The notes under the pieces were generated by a model. It had not been told where the DNA came from and did no database searches. It saw only the letters and a list, made by a program, of their open reading frames with translations. This document shows positions 1 to 14,965 of a stretch of 64,000 bases of DNA, piece by piece. This DNA comes from Staphylococcus epidermidis (lineage in GTDB: Bacteria; Bacillota; Bacilli; Staphylococcales; Staphylococcaceae): contig NZ_AP019721.1 in assembly GCF_006742205.1 (NCBI RefSeq), positions 2,294,001 to 2,358,000 of the forward strand, in the 5' to 3' direction. The position numbers and the translations under genes were made by a program. Position 1 is the stretch's first letter. Every line of letters starts with the position of its first letter.

Positions 1-178
1 CAACCGATTCTTCAGTTTTGTTCATCAATCGTTTTAAATTTTCATTTTCAACTTGCAAAGCAACATTCTCCTCAACAAGTTCGACTGTTAAATCTTTAAG
101 TTCTGACATGTCGGTTGTAAGTTGTTCAACGTGATGTTCTAATTTCATAAGTCTTTCGAATAATTCGTTTCGATTCAA
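1..178 (-). CDS. yabA: Replication initiation control protein YabA, N-terminal part (runs off the window)
   Basis: YabA restrains DnaA-dependent initiation by linking DnaA to the DnaN clamp. Only about the first 59 codons lie in the window. They start MNRNELFERLMKLEHHVEQL and form a continuous leucine-heptad coiled coil, as expected for the YabA tetramerisation region; the zinc-binding C-terminus is outside. The start is TTG, preceded by a strong AAGGAGG about 9 bases upstream, and no better ATG exists. It follows ricT by 16 bases in the same direction, the usual holB-ricT-yabA order of Bacillales. Identification rests on the coiled coil plus synteny. Confidence 0.88.
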   Translation of the reverse strand, partial: MNRNELFERLMKLEHHVEQLTTDMSELKDLTVELVEENVALQVENENLKRLMNKTEESV

Positions 179-194
179 AGGTTATTCAACCTCC

Positions 195-998
195 TTAATT
201 CAATACTTCTATCTCTTCCATTTTATATTCTAAAGGTTGTTCTAGACCCTCTATTTTAACTTGCATAGAAATATCTAAAATATTTAATCCTATCACTTTT
301 CCGTGACCATCTGGTGTTTGAATCATATCTCCAACATCAGGTAATTGAGTTCGAGCCTCTTCATAGTAGTCATTTTCATATTTAAGACAACACATCAATC
401 TACCACAAGCTCCTGAAATCTTAGTTGGATTTAATGATAGGTTCTGATCTTTCGCCATTTTAATGGATACAGGTTCGAAATCTCCTAAAAATGTAGAACA
501 ACATAAAGAACGTCCACAAGGACCGATACCACCCAATAATTTCGCTTCATCTCTTACCCCAATTTGACGTAATTCTATTCTAGTCTTTAGATTTTGAGCT
601 AAAACTTTAACAAGTTTGCGAAAATCAATGCGATCATCTGCGGTAAAATTAAAAATCACTTTAGATTTATCTAATGTATATTCACAATTAACTAATCGCA
701 TATCTAATTGCTGATCTTTAACTACTTTTTTACATAATTCTAACGCATCATTGGCATCGCGTTCATTACGATAATATGTTTCTTGATCATCTTCATTCAT
801 TTTACGAATGATATTTTTTAGCGGTAATGTGACATCTTCTACATCAACTTCACGTAATGGAAACTTTACGTGGCCAATTTCTATACCTCTTTTAGATTGG
901 ACAACAACCCAGTCACCAACCTCTACATCTAATTGATTCGGCGCGTAGTATTCTAATTTCCCTGCTTTTTGAAACTGAACACCTACAACATTGGGCAT
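195..998 (-). CDS. ricT: RicT/YaaT, PSP1-domain subunit of the RNA-maturation Y-complex
   Basis: RicT (YaaT) works with RicA and RicF in an Fe-S-containing complex that helps RNase Y mature certain mRNAs. The 267-residue protein has the PSP1 domain. Cysteine clusters GPCGRSLCCSTF and GACGRLMCCLKY, at about residues 159-170 and 197-208, are the conserved Fe-S ligands of the family. It lies one base downstream of holB and just upstream of yabA, so all three are probably co-transcribed. Length and motifs are normal. Confidence 0.93.
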   Translation of the reverse strand: MPNVVGVQFQKAGKLEYYAPNQLDVEVGDWVVVQSKRGIEIGHVKFPLREVDVEDVTLPLKNIIRKMNEDDQETYYRNERDANDALELCKKVVKDQQLDMRLVNCEYTLDKSKVIFNFTADDRIDFRKLVKVLAQNLKTRIELRQIGVRDEAKLLGGIGPCGRSLCCSTFLGDFEPVSIKMAKDQNLSLNPTKISGACGRLMCCLKYENDYYEEARTQLPDVGDMIQTPDGHGKVIGLNILDISMQVKIEGLEQPLEYKMEEIEVLN

Positions 999-999
999 T

Positions 1000-1926
1000 T
1001 TAAATCACACCTTTTATTACTATTTGTTCAAAAACAAGTGTTGGATTAACATTTTGATTTAACTTTTTATGCGCTTCAGTAATCTGATCATACATGAGGA
1101 TTAATTGATTAAAAGTTAATTGATTTGCATAATTTTCAATTTCTTCAGTTAAATCACTAAATGTATAATAATTATCCATTTCTATCTTTGCATGCATTAT
1201 ATCTTCGAAAAAGCCATTGACGGCTGATAAAGTAAGTAATTGTAATTTACGATTCTTAGCTTGTTTTAATAACTCAATGACACCTATAAGAGCCATAGCT
1301 TTATTAGATAATATTAATTGACACCATCTGATGATTGATTTTCTTAAAGTAACTAAATCAAATTCCTCATTTAACGACGATGCTGCTTCTATTTGAGTTG
1401 TATAGGTACTTAGCATTTCTGCTACCGGTCTTGCTATTGACATCTCTACTAAACGCTCTATAAACTGCCGCTTATCAATAGGCTTAAAATATACATGCTG
1501 ACATCTTGAATGTATAGTGTCTAATATTTGTTCCGGTTTCGTTGATAAAAGTATCGCAATTGTATTATCAGGGGGCTCTTCTAAAAATTTTAGTATACTA
1601 TTTTCCCCTTGAACAGTTAATTTTTCAAAATCCTCAATAATATATACTTTATATTGACCCTCAATAGGTAGTTGGTTCATATGATGAACAAGTTTTTCAA
1701 TTTGTTCTTTTTTAATTGTATTTTCATCAGAAGACACATATGAAAAGTCAGGATGATTAAAAGTATCAACTTTCAGTTCGCATTGATTACTATTATTACA
1801 AAGAATTAATTTAGTAAAATGGATTGCGACACGTTTCATCGTTTGTGCATCATCACCCTCAAACAAATATGCATGTGACAATTTGTTAGAATGATATGCG
1901 TTAGCTAACTGTTGTTGTTCATCCAT
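1000..1926 (-). CDS. holB: DNA polymerase III delta-prime subunit
   Basis: Clamp-loader subunit that works with the dnaX product and delta to place the sliding clamp on DNA. The 308-residue protein has an AAA+-like N-terminus that keeps the sensor-type segment ILKFLEEPP (around residue 111) and SRC. It lacks a true Walker A lysine, having LFEGDDAQTMKR instead, as is usual for delta-prime, which does not bind ATP. The start ATG follows AAGGGAG. It is the first gene after a 305-base gap and leads into ricT and yabA. Confidence 0.9.
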   Translation of the reverse strand: MDEQQQLANAYHSNKLSHAYLFEGDDAQTMKRVAIHFTKLILCNNSNQCELKVDTFNHPDFSYVSSDENTIKKEQIEKLVHHMNQLPIEGQYKVYIIEDFEKLTVQGENSILKFLEEPPDNTIAILLSTKPEQILDTIHSRCQHVYFKPIDKRQFIERLVEMSIARPVAEMLSTYTTQIEAASSLNEEFDLVTLRKSIIRWCQLILSNKAMALIGVIELLKQAKNRKLQLLTLSAVNGFFEDIMHAKIEMDNYYTFSDLTEEIENYANQLTFNQLILMYDQITEAHKKLNQNVNPTLVFEQIVIKGVI

Positions 1927-2231
1927 AAGCGACTTACTCCCTTTATGATATTCATTATGTAAAAAGACTACTTAAATGATAGTTCTAGACTGTTGAGCAT
2001 CGTCTTCAAACAATTTCGAATTAGCAACTGCATTCCTTGAATTAAACGCATATAATTACTAACTTTCACGCTAAAAACTCAAAGGATGAAGTATAAATTT
2101 TGAATGAATATGCCTTCAATCTCAAACTACATTTCAAGTAGCCAAATAAAAAATACATCTATAATAATTACATTTTAAACACTTTTCGTTAACATAAATA
2201 TGTAAATGAAAAGTAGATTTTTTATAAACAA
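1927..2231. other. Intergenic region with a hairpin downstream of pstA
   Basis: This gap of about 305 bases separates holB from pstA/darA. I see no credible ORF. Around 2189-2220 there is an inverted repeat, ACTTTTCGTTAACATA against TATGTAAATGAAAAGT, with a T-run on the plus-strand side. It could end minus-strand transcription from pstA. The holB ribosome binding site lies at the low-coordinate end. Confidence 0.4.
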
Positions 2232-2588
<357 letters not shown>

Positions 2589-2594
2589 TCATAA

Positions 2595-3209
<615 letters not shown>

Positions 3210-4547
3210 TTATTCATCCTTAACTAATATTTTTTTATGATTTAAACCTTCAACTTTAATATTTTGTTTATCATATTTATTTAATAAGTCTATCATATGA
3301 GACGTCACGACTTCTCCTTTAAACATCACCGGTATACCTGGAGGGTATGGAACGATATGTTGTGCTAAAACTTTACCTTCTGCCCTTTTAATAGACACTT
3401 CTTTCGTATTTTGAAAATGAACAGTTTTGTATTCGCTAAAACCCGTCATAAAATTAAGAGGTTTTATGTCGCGCGTACATTTTTTTGGCACGTTAATTTC
3501 TCTAATTTTTTCAATCAACAACTTAAAAGGAAATTTATCTCCTTCATGCCATAGGGGGAGAACGAGTAACACTTGATACATATCAGCTAATTCTACATAA
3601 ATTTCTTTATCCTCAAACCATTTTTGCACATCATAACCTTCAACACCCTCAAAACTCACAACCAATTTTAAAGGATCCTCTGGTTCTATAACTGTAAATC
3701 CCATATTTACTAATAAATCAATTAACATCTTTCTTCGTTGGTCAAATAATGTAGAATCATATTCTTTATAAAATTTATTCGCTAATTCTAAACTAGACAT
3801 AATGAGGTACGAAGGACTTGACGTTTGGAAATAAGTTAAATAATCTATGACTTGTTGTCTTAATGGTGCATCTTTATGTATATATATAACTGATCCCATT
3901 GTTAGTGCAGGGAGTGTTTTGTGATATGACTGCACAACGTAATCAGCATTAAAATTCATTGAGGATTCTGGAAATCCATATAAACCAAAATGTGCACCAT
4001 GCGCTTCATCTACTAATATCGGTATCCCTCTGTGATGTAATTGTTTGATATATTGAGAAATATCAAAAGTTTCACCGTAATAATTAGGGTATGTACAGAT
4101 GGCAAGTTTATAATATTGATTTTTATCTTGATTTATCTTTGGATTTACATATTGATTCGTTTTCTTACTGACATCTGTCTTAGTTATTGTCGCTTGTTGT
4201 TGTGTTATGTCTAAACCGTGAAATACTGATTTATGAACATTTCTACTAATTAAATATTTACCTTTTCTTGTCGAAAACGCTTGGATAACCGATAATATAC
4301 CTGAAGTCGTTCCGTTAACTAATAAGAAAGCATCATAGTTTTTATGTTTCCTAAAATTCTCCATGCTTTCTAAAATAATTCCTTCAGGATAATGCATATC
4401 ATCTAATCCAGTAATTTCTGTCATATCCATTGCTAAATCAAGCCTATTTAAGTAGCCGATTGTCATGTTTTTATGTCCAGGAACATGCATAGAGATAGCT
4501 TTTTTCTCTATCAAGTGATTTAATTTTTGAATTATTGGTCTTTTCAT
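3210..4547 (-). CDS. PLP-dependent Orn/Lys/Arg decarboxylase family protein
   Basis: 445-residue fold-type I PLP enzyme of the short Orn/Lys/Arg decarboxylase group, like Bacillus YaaO/SpeA. PLP-binding features are VNGTTSG (phosphate), the DEAHGAHFG aspartate, and the Schiff-base lysine in QSYHKTLPALT near residue 211. The C-terminus carries the usual small domain. The substrate cannot be read from sequence; lysine, arginine and ornithine are all possible. The gene sits in the conserved slot upstream of tmk. It follows speG by 28 bases, which fits a role in polyamine metabolism (inference). Confidence 0.87.
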   Translation of the reverse strand: MKRPIIQKLNHLIEKKAISMHVPGHKNMTIGYLNRLDLAMDMTEITGLDDMHYPEGIILESMENFRKHKNYDAFLLVNGTTSGILSVIQAFSTRKGKYLISRNVHKSVFHGLDITQQQATITKTDVSKKTNQYVNPKINQDKNQYYKLAICTYPNYYGETFDISQYIKQLHHRGIPILVDEAHGAHFGLYGFPESSMNFNADYVVQSYHKTLPALTMGSVIYIHKDAPLRQQVIDYLTYFQTSSPSYLIMSSLELANKFYKEYDSTLFDQRRKMLIDLLVNMGFTVIEPEDPLKLVVSFEGVEGYDVQKWFEDKEIYVELADMYQVLLVLPLWHEGDKFPFKLLIEKIREINVPKKCTRDIKPLNFMTGFSEYKTVHFQNTKEVSIKRAEGKVLAQHIVPYPPGIPVMFKGEVVTSHMIDLLNKYDKQNIKVEGLNHKKILVKDE

Positions 4548-4575
4548 ATTAATAACTCTCTCTAAATTTAATTTT

Positions 4576-5109
4576 TCATCTTATATGAGACAAATCATCA
4601 TCATTCTTATTAACCCAATTCCTTTTTAACAAGCCCATTACATAGCAATCTCTATATTCTCCCCTTGTATAGAAGTGTTCCTTTAACGTTCCTTCTATTT
4701 CGAAATTATTACTTTGATAGATATGTACTGCTTTCTCATTCTTAATATCCACATATAAGTATACCTTATTCATATTTAATACTAAAAAAGCATAGTCAAT
4801 AGCCATTTTAAAGGCTTTTTTCGCGTACCCATTATTTGCATACTGCGGATCGATAATAATTAACACTTCACAAGTTCTATGTATAAAGTTAATTTCTAAT
4901 AACTCTACCATGCCTACAGATGTTGATCCCTCTTCAACAATGAAACGTCGCTCTGTTTCATCTAAAATATGCTTTGTATATAAATTTTCTAATTCGCTTA
5001 ATGATTGATAAGGCTCTTCAAACCAATACGACATAATGGAATACTCATTATTCAAATGATGTATAAATGATAAATCTGTCTTCTCCAATGCCCTAATAAT
5101 CAAAGTCAT
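4576..5109 (-). CDS. speG: Spermidine/spermine N-acetyltransferase, SpeG type
   Basis: 177-residue GNAT protein that resembles E. coli SpeG over nearly its whole length. Shared blocks are YWFEEPY (polyamine-site glutamates), LYTKHILDETERRFIVE, VELLEIN and IHRTCEV. So are the acetyl-CoA segment PQYANNGYAKKAF, then NEKAVHIYQSNNFEIEG and HFYTRGEYRD, which holds the expected catalytic tyrosine region. Enzymes of this type acetylate spermidine and spermine and give polyamine resistance. It is the first gene of the run leading to the decarboxylase and tmk. Alternative: a general GNAT enzyme, but the YWFEEPY block argues strongly for SpeG. Confidence 0.85.
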   Translation of the reverse strand: MTLIIRALEKTDLSFIHHLNNEYSIMSYWFEEPYQSLSELENLYTKHILDETERRFIVEEGSTSVGMVELLEINFIHRTCEVLIIIDPQYANNGYAKKAFKMAIDYAFLVLNMNKVYLYVDIKNEKAVHIYQSNNFEIEGTLKEHFYTRGEYRDCYVMGLLKRNWVNKNDDDLSHIR

Positions 5110-5285
5110 CCCTCTTTCTTAATTTCTTGTTATTTATTACTAGTGTATTAGAAAACACAAATTTTCTCTAATACTTAACTAACTTCTTAATCATTGTCAT
5201 TTCAACTTACTTAGATGTTCGATTTAAAATTGCTTTATTAAAAAGAAAATTTTCCCAAACCTAATTATTGTAATTATTTAATATA

Positions 5286-5308
5286 AAAAAGAGACCTTTC
5301 GGTCTCGT
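5286..5308 (-). terminator. Distal rRNA-type terminator copy
   Basis: Hairpin GAGACC-tttc-GGTCTC followed, on the minus strand, by a run of T. The same 23-base unit occurs at 5535-5557 directly behind the functional 5S gene. This copy lies behind the decayed 5S sequence. Confidence 0.85.
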
Positions 5309-5312
5309 ACTT

Positions 5313-5380
5313 TGTCTGGTAACATCTTATTCTATCGAAACGTTAGTCCAACTACCATCATCGGATGCTAAGAAGTTTCC
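5313..5380 (-). pseudogene. Decayed second 5S rRNA copy
   Basis: About 65 bases match the 3' half of the intact 5S gene at 5588-5702 with scattered changes and a small insertion. On the minus strand, TGGTAGT, GGACT, ACGTT, TAGA, GTT and CCAG blocks appear in the same order and spacing. The 5' half is not recognisable. Its downstream terminator is a perfect copy of the one behind the real 5S. It is best explained as an old tandem 5S-terminator duplication that has decayed. Confidence 0.75.
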
Positions 5381-5534
5381 TTCACTCAAGACAAGCGCTA
5401 GGCTCTCACTTTATATATAGTGTTCATTAACTCGTTTAGATTATCTAAATTCATTGTCTCTCTCATTTATTCATAAGTTCCTAATACTTTCTCCTCGCCG
5501 AGAAACCTATTTTTTAGAACTATTTTTGTATAAA

Positions 5535-5557
5535 AAAAAGAGACCTTTCGGTCTCGA
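5535..5557 (-). terminator. rRNA operon terminator
   Basis: GAGACC-tttc-GGTCTC hairpin followed by a run of eight T on the minus strand, 30 bases past the 5S 3' end. Confidence 0.9.
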
Positions 5558-5587
5558 TTAGGCTCATCGCATCTTATACGATATTTG

Positions 5588-5702
5588 CCTGGCAACGTCC
5601 TACTCTAGCGGAACGTCAGTCCGACTACCATCGGCGCTAAGGAGCTTAACTTCTGTGTTCGGCATGGGAACAGGTGTGACCTCCTTGCCATTGTCACCAG
5701 AC
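5588..5702 (-). rRNA. rrf: 5S ribosomal RNA
   Basis: The 115-base minus-strand segment runs from TCTGGTGACA to TTGCCAGGC and contains the conserved CCATGCCGAACACAGAAGTT stretch. The ends are complementary (TCTGG with CCAGG-type pairing). It lies 69 bases downstream of the 23S gene. Confidence 0.97.
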
Positions 5703-5771
5703 AAATGAATGATTATACATTCAAAACTAGATAGTAAGTAAGATTTTGCGTCGCAAAACGTTTTTTAAAAA

Positions 5772-10510
<4,739 letters not shown>

Positions 10511-11284
10511 ATTATGATGTTTGATTAGCTCATAAATACTAAATAGTTTGTAACGTTTCGTTACTGTTTATTGGAATTAACGTTGACATATTGTCATTCA
10601 GTTTTCAATGTTCATTTTCTTACCGACAAGAATTAATTATACTCTTCATGGTTGTTTAAGTCAACAACTTTTTGAAATTAATTTTAGTCGTTTGTTTAAT
10701 GATTCGTTAAGTTGTTTCGCTCAACAAATAAACACTATACAGACTTATTCTCGTTTTAACAACAGTAAAAATTACACTATCAAAAACAATTCAAATTACT
10801 CCGGAGGAAAAACCGAACTTTTTTTGTATGAAATTTAATTATAAACGTGTTATACAGAAAAATGGTTGCTAAAATAAAACTTAAACGCCTATACAAACCC
10901 TATTCACAAACTTTATTTTTGTTGTTCATTTTAAAATATTTTTACTATTTTACTATAATCCTTGTTTTTTATTCCAAATACTTTACATCATCCTTGGGTA
11001 AAGAAGGATTGATTCTTATCCTCATTAATAATAAATGTAATTATAAAAGCCTTTCCGTGAACTCAATAAGTCTGAATTCTAAAAAGCGAAACAGAAATCT
11101 TATCATATTCTTCTTTGTTTCAATCCATTACCGAACCCCAACTTGCTTTGTCTGTTGAATTTCTCAGTGAAATTCTCTATGTTGGGAAGATTCATATATA
11201 AGCGTGTTCAATCTTCTTCTATTTAAATGTAAATAAAGTCTAGAATATAGACTTATATCCCAGACTTTAAAATAGTAGATATTA
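10511..11284 (-). promoter_or_regulatory. rRNA operon leader and upstream region
   Basis: This 774-base AT-rich region separates recR from the 16S gene. A sigma-A promoter sits at 10636-10664. Beyond it, to about 11160, I see no convincing gene; the ORFs there lack ribosome binding sites and have biased, low-complexity composition. A hairpin with AAAGTCT/AGACTTT arms at about 11236-11270 is placed to terminate minus-strand transcription leaving recR. Confidence 0.6.
10636..10664 (-). promoter_or_regulatory. rrn promoter, sigma-A type
   Basis: On the minus strand TTGACT (10664-10659), 17-base spacer, TATAAT (10641-10636), about 120 bases before the 16S 5' end, with an AT-rich stretch upstream like an UP element. 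It is near-consensus in sequence and spacing. Confidence 0.85.
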
Positions 11285-11881
11285 TTACATTTCCGTTCTA
11301 CCTGCAATTGCTTTAGATAAAGTCACTTCATCAGCATATTCTAAATCGCCGCCTACAGATAAACCTTGTGCCAGTCTTGTGACTTTAATCCCAATTGGTT
11401 TAACCAACCTAGATATATACATTGCAGTAGACTCGCCTTCTAGGTTAGGATTCATAGCTAATATAAGCTCTTTCACCTCATCGTTTTTGAGGCGTTCAAC
11501 TAATGCAGGTATATTGATGTCTTCAGGCCCAATACCATCCATTGGTGAAATCGAACCATGAAGCACGTGATATAAACCTTTATATTCACGCATTTTTTCC
11601 ATTGCTATGACATCCTTGTCATCTTCAACTACACATATGACAGAACGATCTCGCTGTTTATCTTCACATATATAACAAGGATCATTTTCTGTAATATGCC
11701 CACAAACACTACAATAGGTAAGTTCTCTTTTAACATCAACTAGTGCTTTAGCAAACTTAACAACATCGTCTTCTTTCATATCTAAAGTATGAAAAGCCAG
11801 ACGTTGAGCCGTCTTTGGTCCAATGCCTGGCAGTTTCATAAAACTATCGATAAGCTTTGATATAGGTTCTGGATAATGCAT
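11285..11881 (-). CDS. recR: Recombination mediator RecR
   Basis: 198-residue protein of the RecFOR pathway that loads RecA on gapped DNA. The order is helix-hairpin-helix [16 protein letters not shown] (residues 17-32), a four-cysteine zinc finger CSVCGH...CYIC (57-72), a TOPRIM domain starting VCVVEDDKD (about 83), and a C-terminal Walker-B-like strand. It begins 6 bases after ebfC, in the standard dnaX-ebfC-recR operon. Confidence 0.98.
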   Translation of the reverse strand: MHYPEPISKLIDSFMKLPGIGPKTAQRLAFHTLDMKEDDVVKFAKALVDVKRELTYCSVCGHITENDPCYICEDKQRDRSVICVVEDDKDVIAMEKMREYKGLYHVLHGSISPMDGIGPEDINIPALVERLKNDEVKELILAMNPNLEGESTAMYISRLVKPIGIKVTRLAQGLSVGGDLEYADEVTLSKAIAGRTEM

Positions 11882-11887
11882 ATTTCA

Positions 11888-12205
11888 TCACATTCCAGGG
11901 ATGTTTAAGCCTTGAGTATGCTTACCTAAACGTTGTTGTGTTAACTCATCTGCTTTATTCATCGCTTCATTTGTAGCCGCCAATACTAAATCTTGAAGCA
12001 TCTCAATATCTTCTGGATCAACAGCTTCTTCTTTAATTTCTACATCCACAACTTCTTTATGACCTGTTACAGTAACAGTCACCATACCTCCGCCTGCTGT
12101 TCCAGCAACGCGTTCTTCTTTTAATTTCTCTTGTTCTTGAGCCATTTTCTTTTGCATTTTCTGCATTTGTTTCATCATTTGTTGCATATTTCCGCCACCG
12201 CGCAT
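11888..12205 (-). CDS. ebfC: YbaB/EbfC family nucleoid-associated protein
   Basis: 105-residue homodimeric DNA-binding protein (YaaK in Bacillus). A Met/Gln/Lys-rich N-terminal helix ([20 protein letters not shown]) is followed by the short beta segment [15 protein letters not shown] and C-terminal helices, the standard YbaB arrangement. It lies between dnaX and recR as in most Firmicutes. Confidence 0.95.
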   Translation of the reverse strand: MRGGGNMQQMMKQMQKMQKKMAQEQEKLKEERVAGTAGGGMVTVTVTGHKEVVDVEIKEEAVDPEDIEMLQDLVLAATNEAMNKADELTQQRLGKHTQGLNIPGM

Positions 12206-12293
12206 AATTTCATTTCCTCCTTAATAGTAAACAATTTCTATAAAAATTTAGCTTTTATTACATTATACATACCAAGATATCGCTTGTCATGTA

Positions 12294-14000
12294 TCAGTCT
12301 TCATCAACTAAGTGTACAGTTTCCTCACCAAATAAGTCTTTAGCTTTTTGAGCAATATCTATTTGTTGAGACTGTTGTGTGCTTTGTTTTTCGCTTTGAT
12401 GTGTTTCATTGGTGTTACGATTTTGTAAGTACTCTGCTCTCACTCTCAGCCATTGGTCAGCCGGCACTCCAACTACTTTGACAGTTTTATTAACTATATT
12501 ACAAACTACACTTTCAATATTGTTTCTCTTTTCATCATCTTTATTTACTATTTCACAATGAATTTCTTCATCAAATTTAACTAACACATGATCTTCACTA
12601 GCTGCTACTGGTTCTGAATTCAGTAGCAAACTTACTAAAGACTTTTTATCATTACTTTTTGCATGATCAATCACTTCTTGCCAATGGTTCTTCAACAATT
12701 TGATATCATCTTTGTTTGCTTTGTCTAATACTTTCGCTATTTGTTGCATAGAAAACGTATTTTTAGATCGTTGAATCGTACGTGTTGGTTTCTTAGGTTG
12801 TTGACTAACTTTATTAGTTTTGATCCCTTGTTCTTTTAAGGTTTTAAGCTCATTTTCAAGTTGTTCTAAACGTTGTAATAACATCTCATTATCTGGTTCA
12901 TTAGCTACCGATGCTGTTGCTACATTTTGTACAGTTTGAGGCTGTGTCTTAATCATTTCTGCAAGTTTAACTAGCAACACTTCAAAATGAACACTTTGAT
13001 TTACACTGAACCTAATGGATACTAGTGTATCATTGATGATATCTATCATCCTGTATAACATATCTAAGTCGAAATGAATAAGTGATTCAAAATGAACGGA
13101 TTCGTTAGACGTTTTATTCATAATTGTATCTCTAACAAAGTAAATCATATCATTAATGAGTCTGTTGACTTCTTTACCTTCTGAAATAAAATGATGATAT
13201 CTATTAAATGCGGCTTTAACATCACTTTTTACAATGTCATTAAATAACTCATTTAATGCCGCTTCATCAACACTACCTGTAACATTTAAAGCATCTTGTA
13301 AAGTAAGTCGTTCGTCTCCAAACGCTATTGCTTGATCCATAATGCTTAATGCATCTCGCATACCACCTTCTGATGCTTTAGCAATAAATTCTAATGCTGC
13401 GTCATCGTAATCCAAAGATTGAGAATTAGCTACATACTTAAGTCTATCTATAATTTGGTCACTGCTAATTGCTTTAAAGTCAAATCGTTGCGCTCTCGAA
13501 ATAATAGTGGGTGGAATTTTATGTGGTTCTGTTGTTGCCAAGATAAATATAGCATGCGCTGGTGGTTCTTCTAATGTTTTAAGCAAAGCATTGAAAGCAC
13601 CAGTAGTTAACATATGAACCTCATCAATAATATATACTTTATACTTAGATTCACTAGGTGCGTACTTAACTTTATCTCTAATATTCCTTATTTCATCTAC
13701 ACCGTTATTACTTGCAGCATCAATTTCAATTACATCGTTATTCGTACCTTGTGTGATTCCTTTACAAATCGCACATTCATTACAAGGTTCACCATCGTCA
13801 CTATTAAGACAATTAATAGCTTTGGCAAAAACCTTTGCAATACTAGTTTTACCCGTACCTCTCGGACCACTAAAAATATATGCATGGGATTGTTTACCTT
13901 TTGAAATTGCATTACGCAGCGTTTTAGTTACATGCGTTTGTCCAACCACATCATCAAAACTTTGCGGTCTATACATACGATACAAAGCTTGGTAATCCAC
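12294..14000 (-). CDS. dnaX: DNA polymerase III subunits gamma/tau
   Basis: 568-residue clamp-loader ATPase. It has Walker A SGPRGTGKTS (about residues 44-53), a zinc module CLNSDDGEPCNECAIC (64-79), Walker B IIDEVH (near 125), the sensor segment LLKTLEEPP, and a long C-terminal tau-like region. The start is GTG behind GGAGG. I did not see an A-rich frameshift signal of the E. coli kind. It heads the dnaX-ebfC-recR operon and lies downstream of the SRP RNA gene, as in Bacillus. Confidence 0.97.
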   Translation of the reverse strand: MDYQALYRMYRPQSFDDVVGQTHVTKTLRNAISKGKQSHAYIFSGPRGTGKTSIAKVFAKAINCLNSDDGEPCNECAICKGITQGTNNDVIEIDAASNNGVDEIRNIRDKVKYAPSESKYKVYIIDEVHMLTTGAFNALLKTLEEPPAHAIFILATTEPHKIPPTIISRAQRFDFKAISSDQIIDRLKYVANSQSLDYDDAALEFIAKASEGGMRDALSIMDQAIAFGDERLTLQDALNVTGSVDEAALNELFNDIVKSDVKAAFNRYHHFISEGKEVNRLINDMIYFVRDTIMNKTSNESVHFESLIHFDLDMLYRMIDIINDTLVSIRFSVNQSVHFEVLLVKLAEMIKTQPQTVQNVATASVANEPDNEMLLQRLEQLENELKTLKEQGIKTNKVSQQPKKPTRTIQRSKNTFSMQQIAKVLDKANKDDIKLLKNHWQEVIDHAKSNDKKSLVSLLLNSEPVAASEDHVLVKFDEEIHCEIVNKDDEKRNNIESVVCNIVNKTVKVVGVPADQWLRVRAEYLQNRNTNETHQSEKQSTQQSQQIDIAQKAKDLFGEETVHLVDED

Positions 14001-14066
14001 CGTAGCACCTCCATTAACAATTACTCATTATTATATCACGCTCTTATATTTTCTTATCAATTAAAA

Positions 14067-14597
14067 TCAATCCAGTACTTCCGGATAATACACCGTCATT
14101 CCAGACCATTCATTTTGAACTGGTTTTAGAAATTTTACTAATAATGATTGATGATTTCGTTTTTCTTCTATATGTATATTATATAAATGGGCTGCTTCAT
14201 AATCAGATTTCTCAAAGTACTGAGGATGATTATTTACAAAAATAGCACAATAGCCTTGTTCTTTAGCACGTTCTTCTACAGCTTTTAACAGGGCTTGACC
14301 TAAACCTTGGTTTCGAATAGATTTATCTACTGACAGTGCACCAATGGCTAACGCTATCGCTTTTTTGTTTTTAGACGACAACTTAACCTCTGCTAACACA
14401 ACGTGACCTATAACTTCATTCAATTCATTCTTAGCTATAACTTCTAATTCATAATTGTAGCTTTCAAGTTTTCTTAGATTTTTAACGCGCGCTCGATCTT
14501 GCCAACTGGATTCTGGATTTAGATTATAATTATTTTCTATACTATTTAGTGACGTTTCATAATCGACCTCTGTTAAAGTACTTAAATAAATATGCAT
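14067..14597 (-). CDS. GNAT-family N-acetyltransferase
   Basis: 176-residue protein with an acetyl-CoA-binding signature NQGLGQALLKAVEERAKEQG near residues 107-126 (the Q/RxxGxG/A loop). This is preceded by strand IALAIGALSVDKSIR and followed by NNHPQYFEKSDYE, typical of YhbS-like GNATs acting on small molecules or proteins. The substrate is not identifiable. It stands between ffs and dnaX and reads in the same direction as dnaX. Confidence 0.8.
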   Translation of the reverse strand: MHIYLSTLTEVDYETSLNSIENNYNLNPESSWQDRARVKNLRKLESYNYELEVIAKNELNEVIGHVVLAEVKLSSKNKKAIALAIGALSVDKSIRNQGLGQALLKAVEERAKEQGYCAIFVNNHPQYFEKSDYEAAHLYNIHIEEKRNHQSLLVKFLKPVQNEWSGMTVYYPEVLD

Positions 14598-14965
14598 GTA
14601 TCCTCCATTTTAATAAGCCATTCTATATTTCGACGTAAATTTTTTAATTAACTAGGTTTTCATTTTACAACGATATAACTTTAACAAATTATTCGTTATT
14701 AATCCATTTAATAAAAATGACTTGAAGTAAAACATCACACTTAACATCAAACATTGAAATGAATATTTAGATAAATAATTATAGTGTTTCGTAGTAACTA
14801 CTCCAACTTAAGATAGAAATCAATAGCTATTATATTTAGTTTAATTGTAAATAAAAAAATAGCCCTGAATGAAATTTAAATAACTTCACATCGGACTATA
14901 CATCTAAGTTTCATAACCTAGATCTTTATTATCTATATAAAAATTTGCTTAAATCTAAAGTAAAA
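14598..14965. other. Non-coding region between the GNAT gene and ffs
   Basis: About 370 bases of AT-rich sequence. I see no ORF with a start and ribosome binding site and no strong hairpin. The low-coordinate end must carry the GNAT gene's promoter. Confidence 0.4.

Noticed and set aside
10608..11158. Two plus-strand ORFs upstream of the 16S gene
   Set aside because: The first covers the rrn promoter. Both lack ribosome binding sites and have low-complexity composition rich in Ile, Phe, Asn and Lys, typical of chance frames in AT-rich DNA.
12294..14000. Programmed frameshift in dnaX producing a short gamma subunit
   Set aside because: No slippery A-run with a downstream stem was seen at the expected place; Bacillus-type dnaX does not use it.
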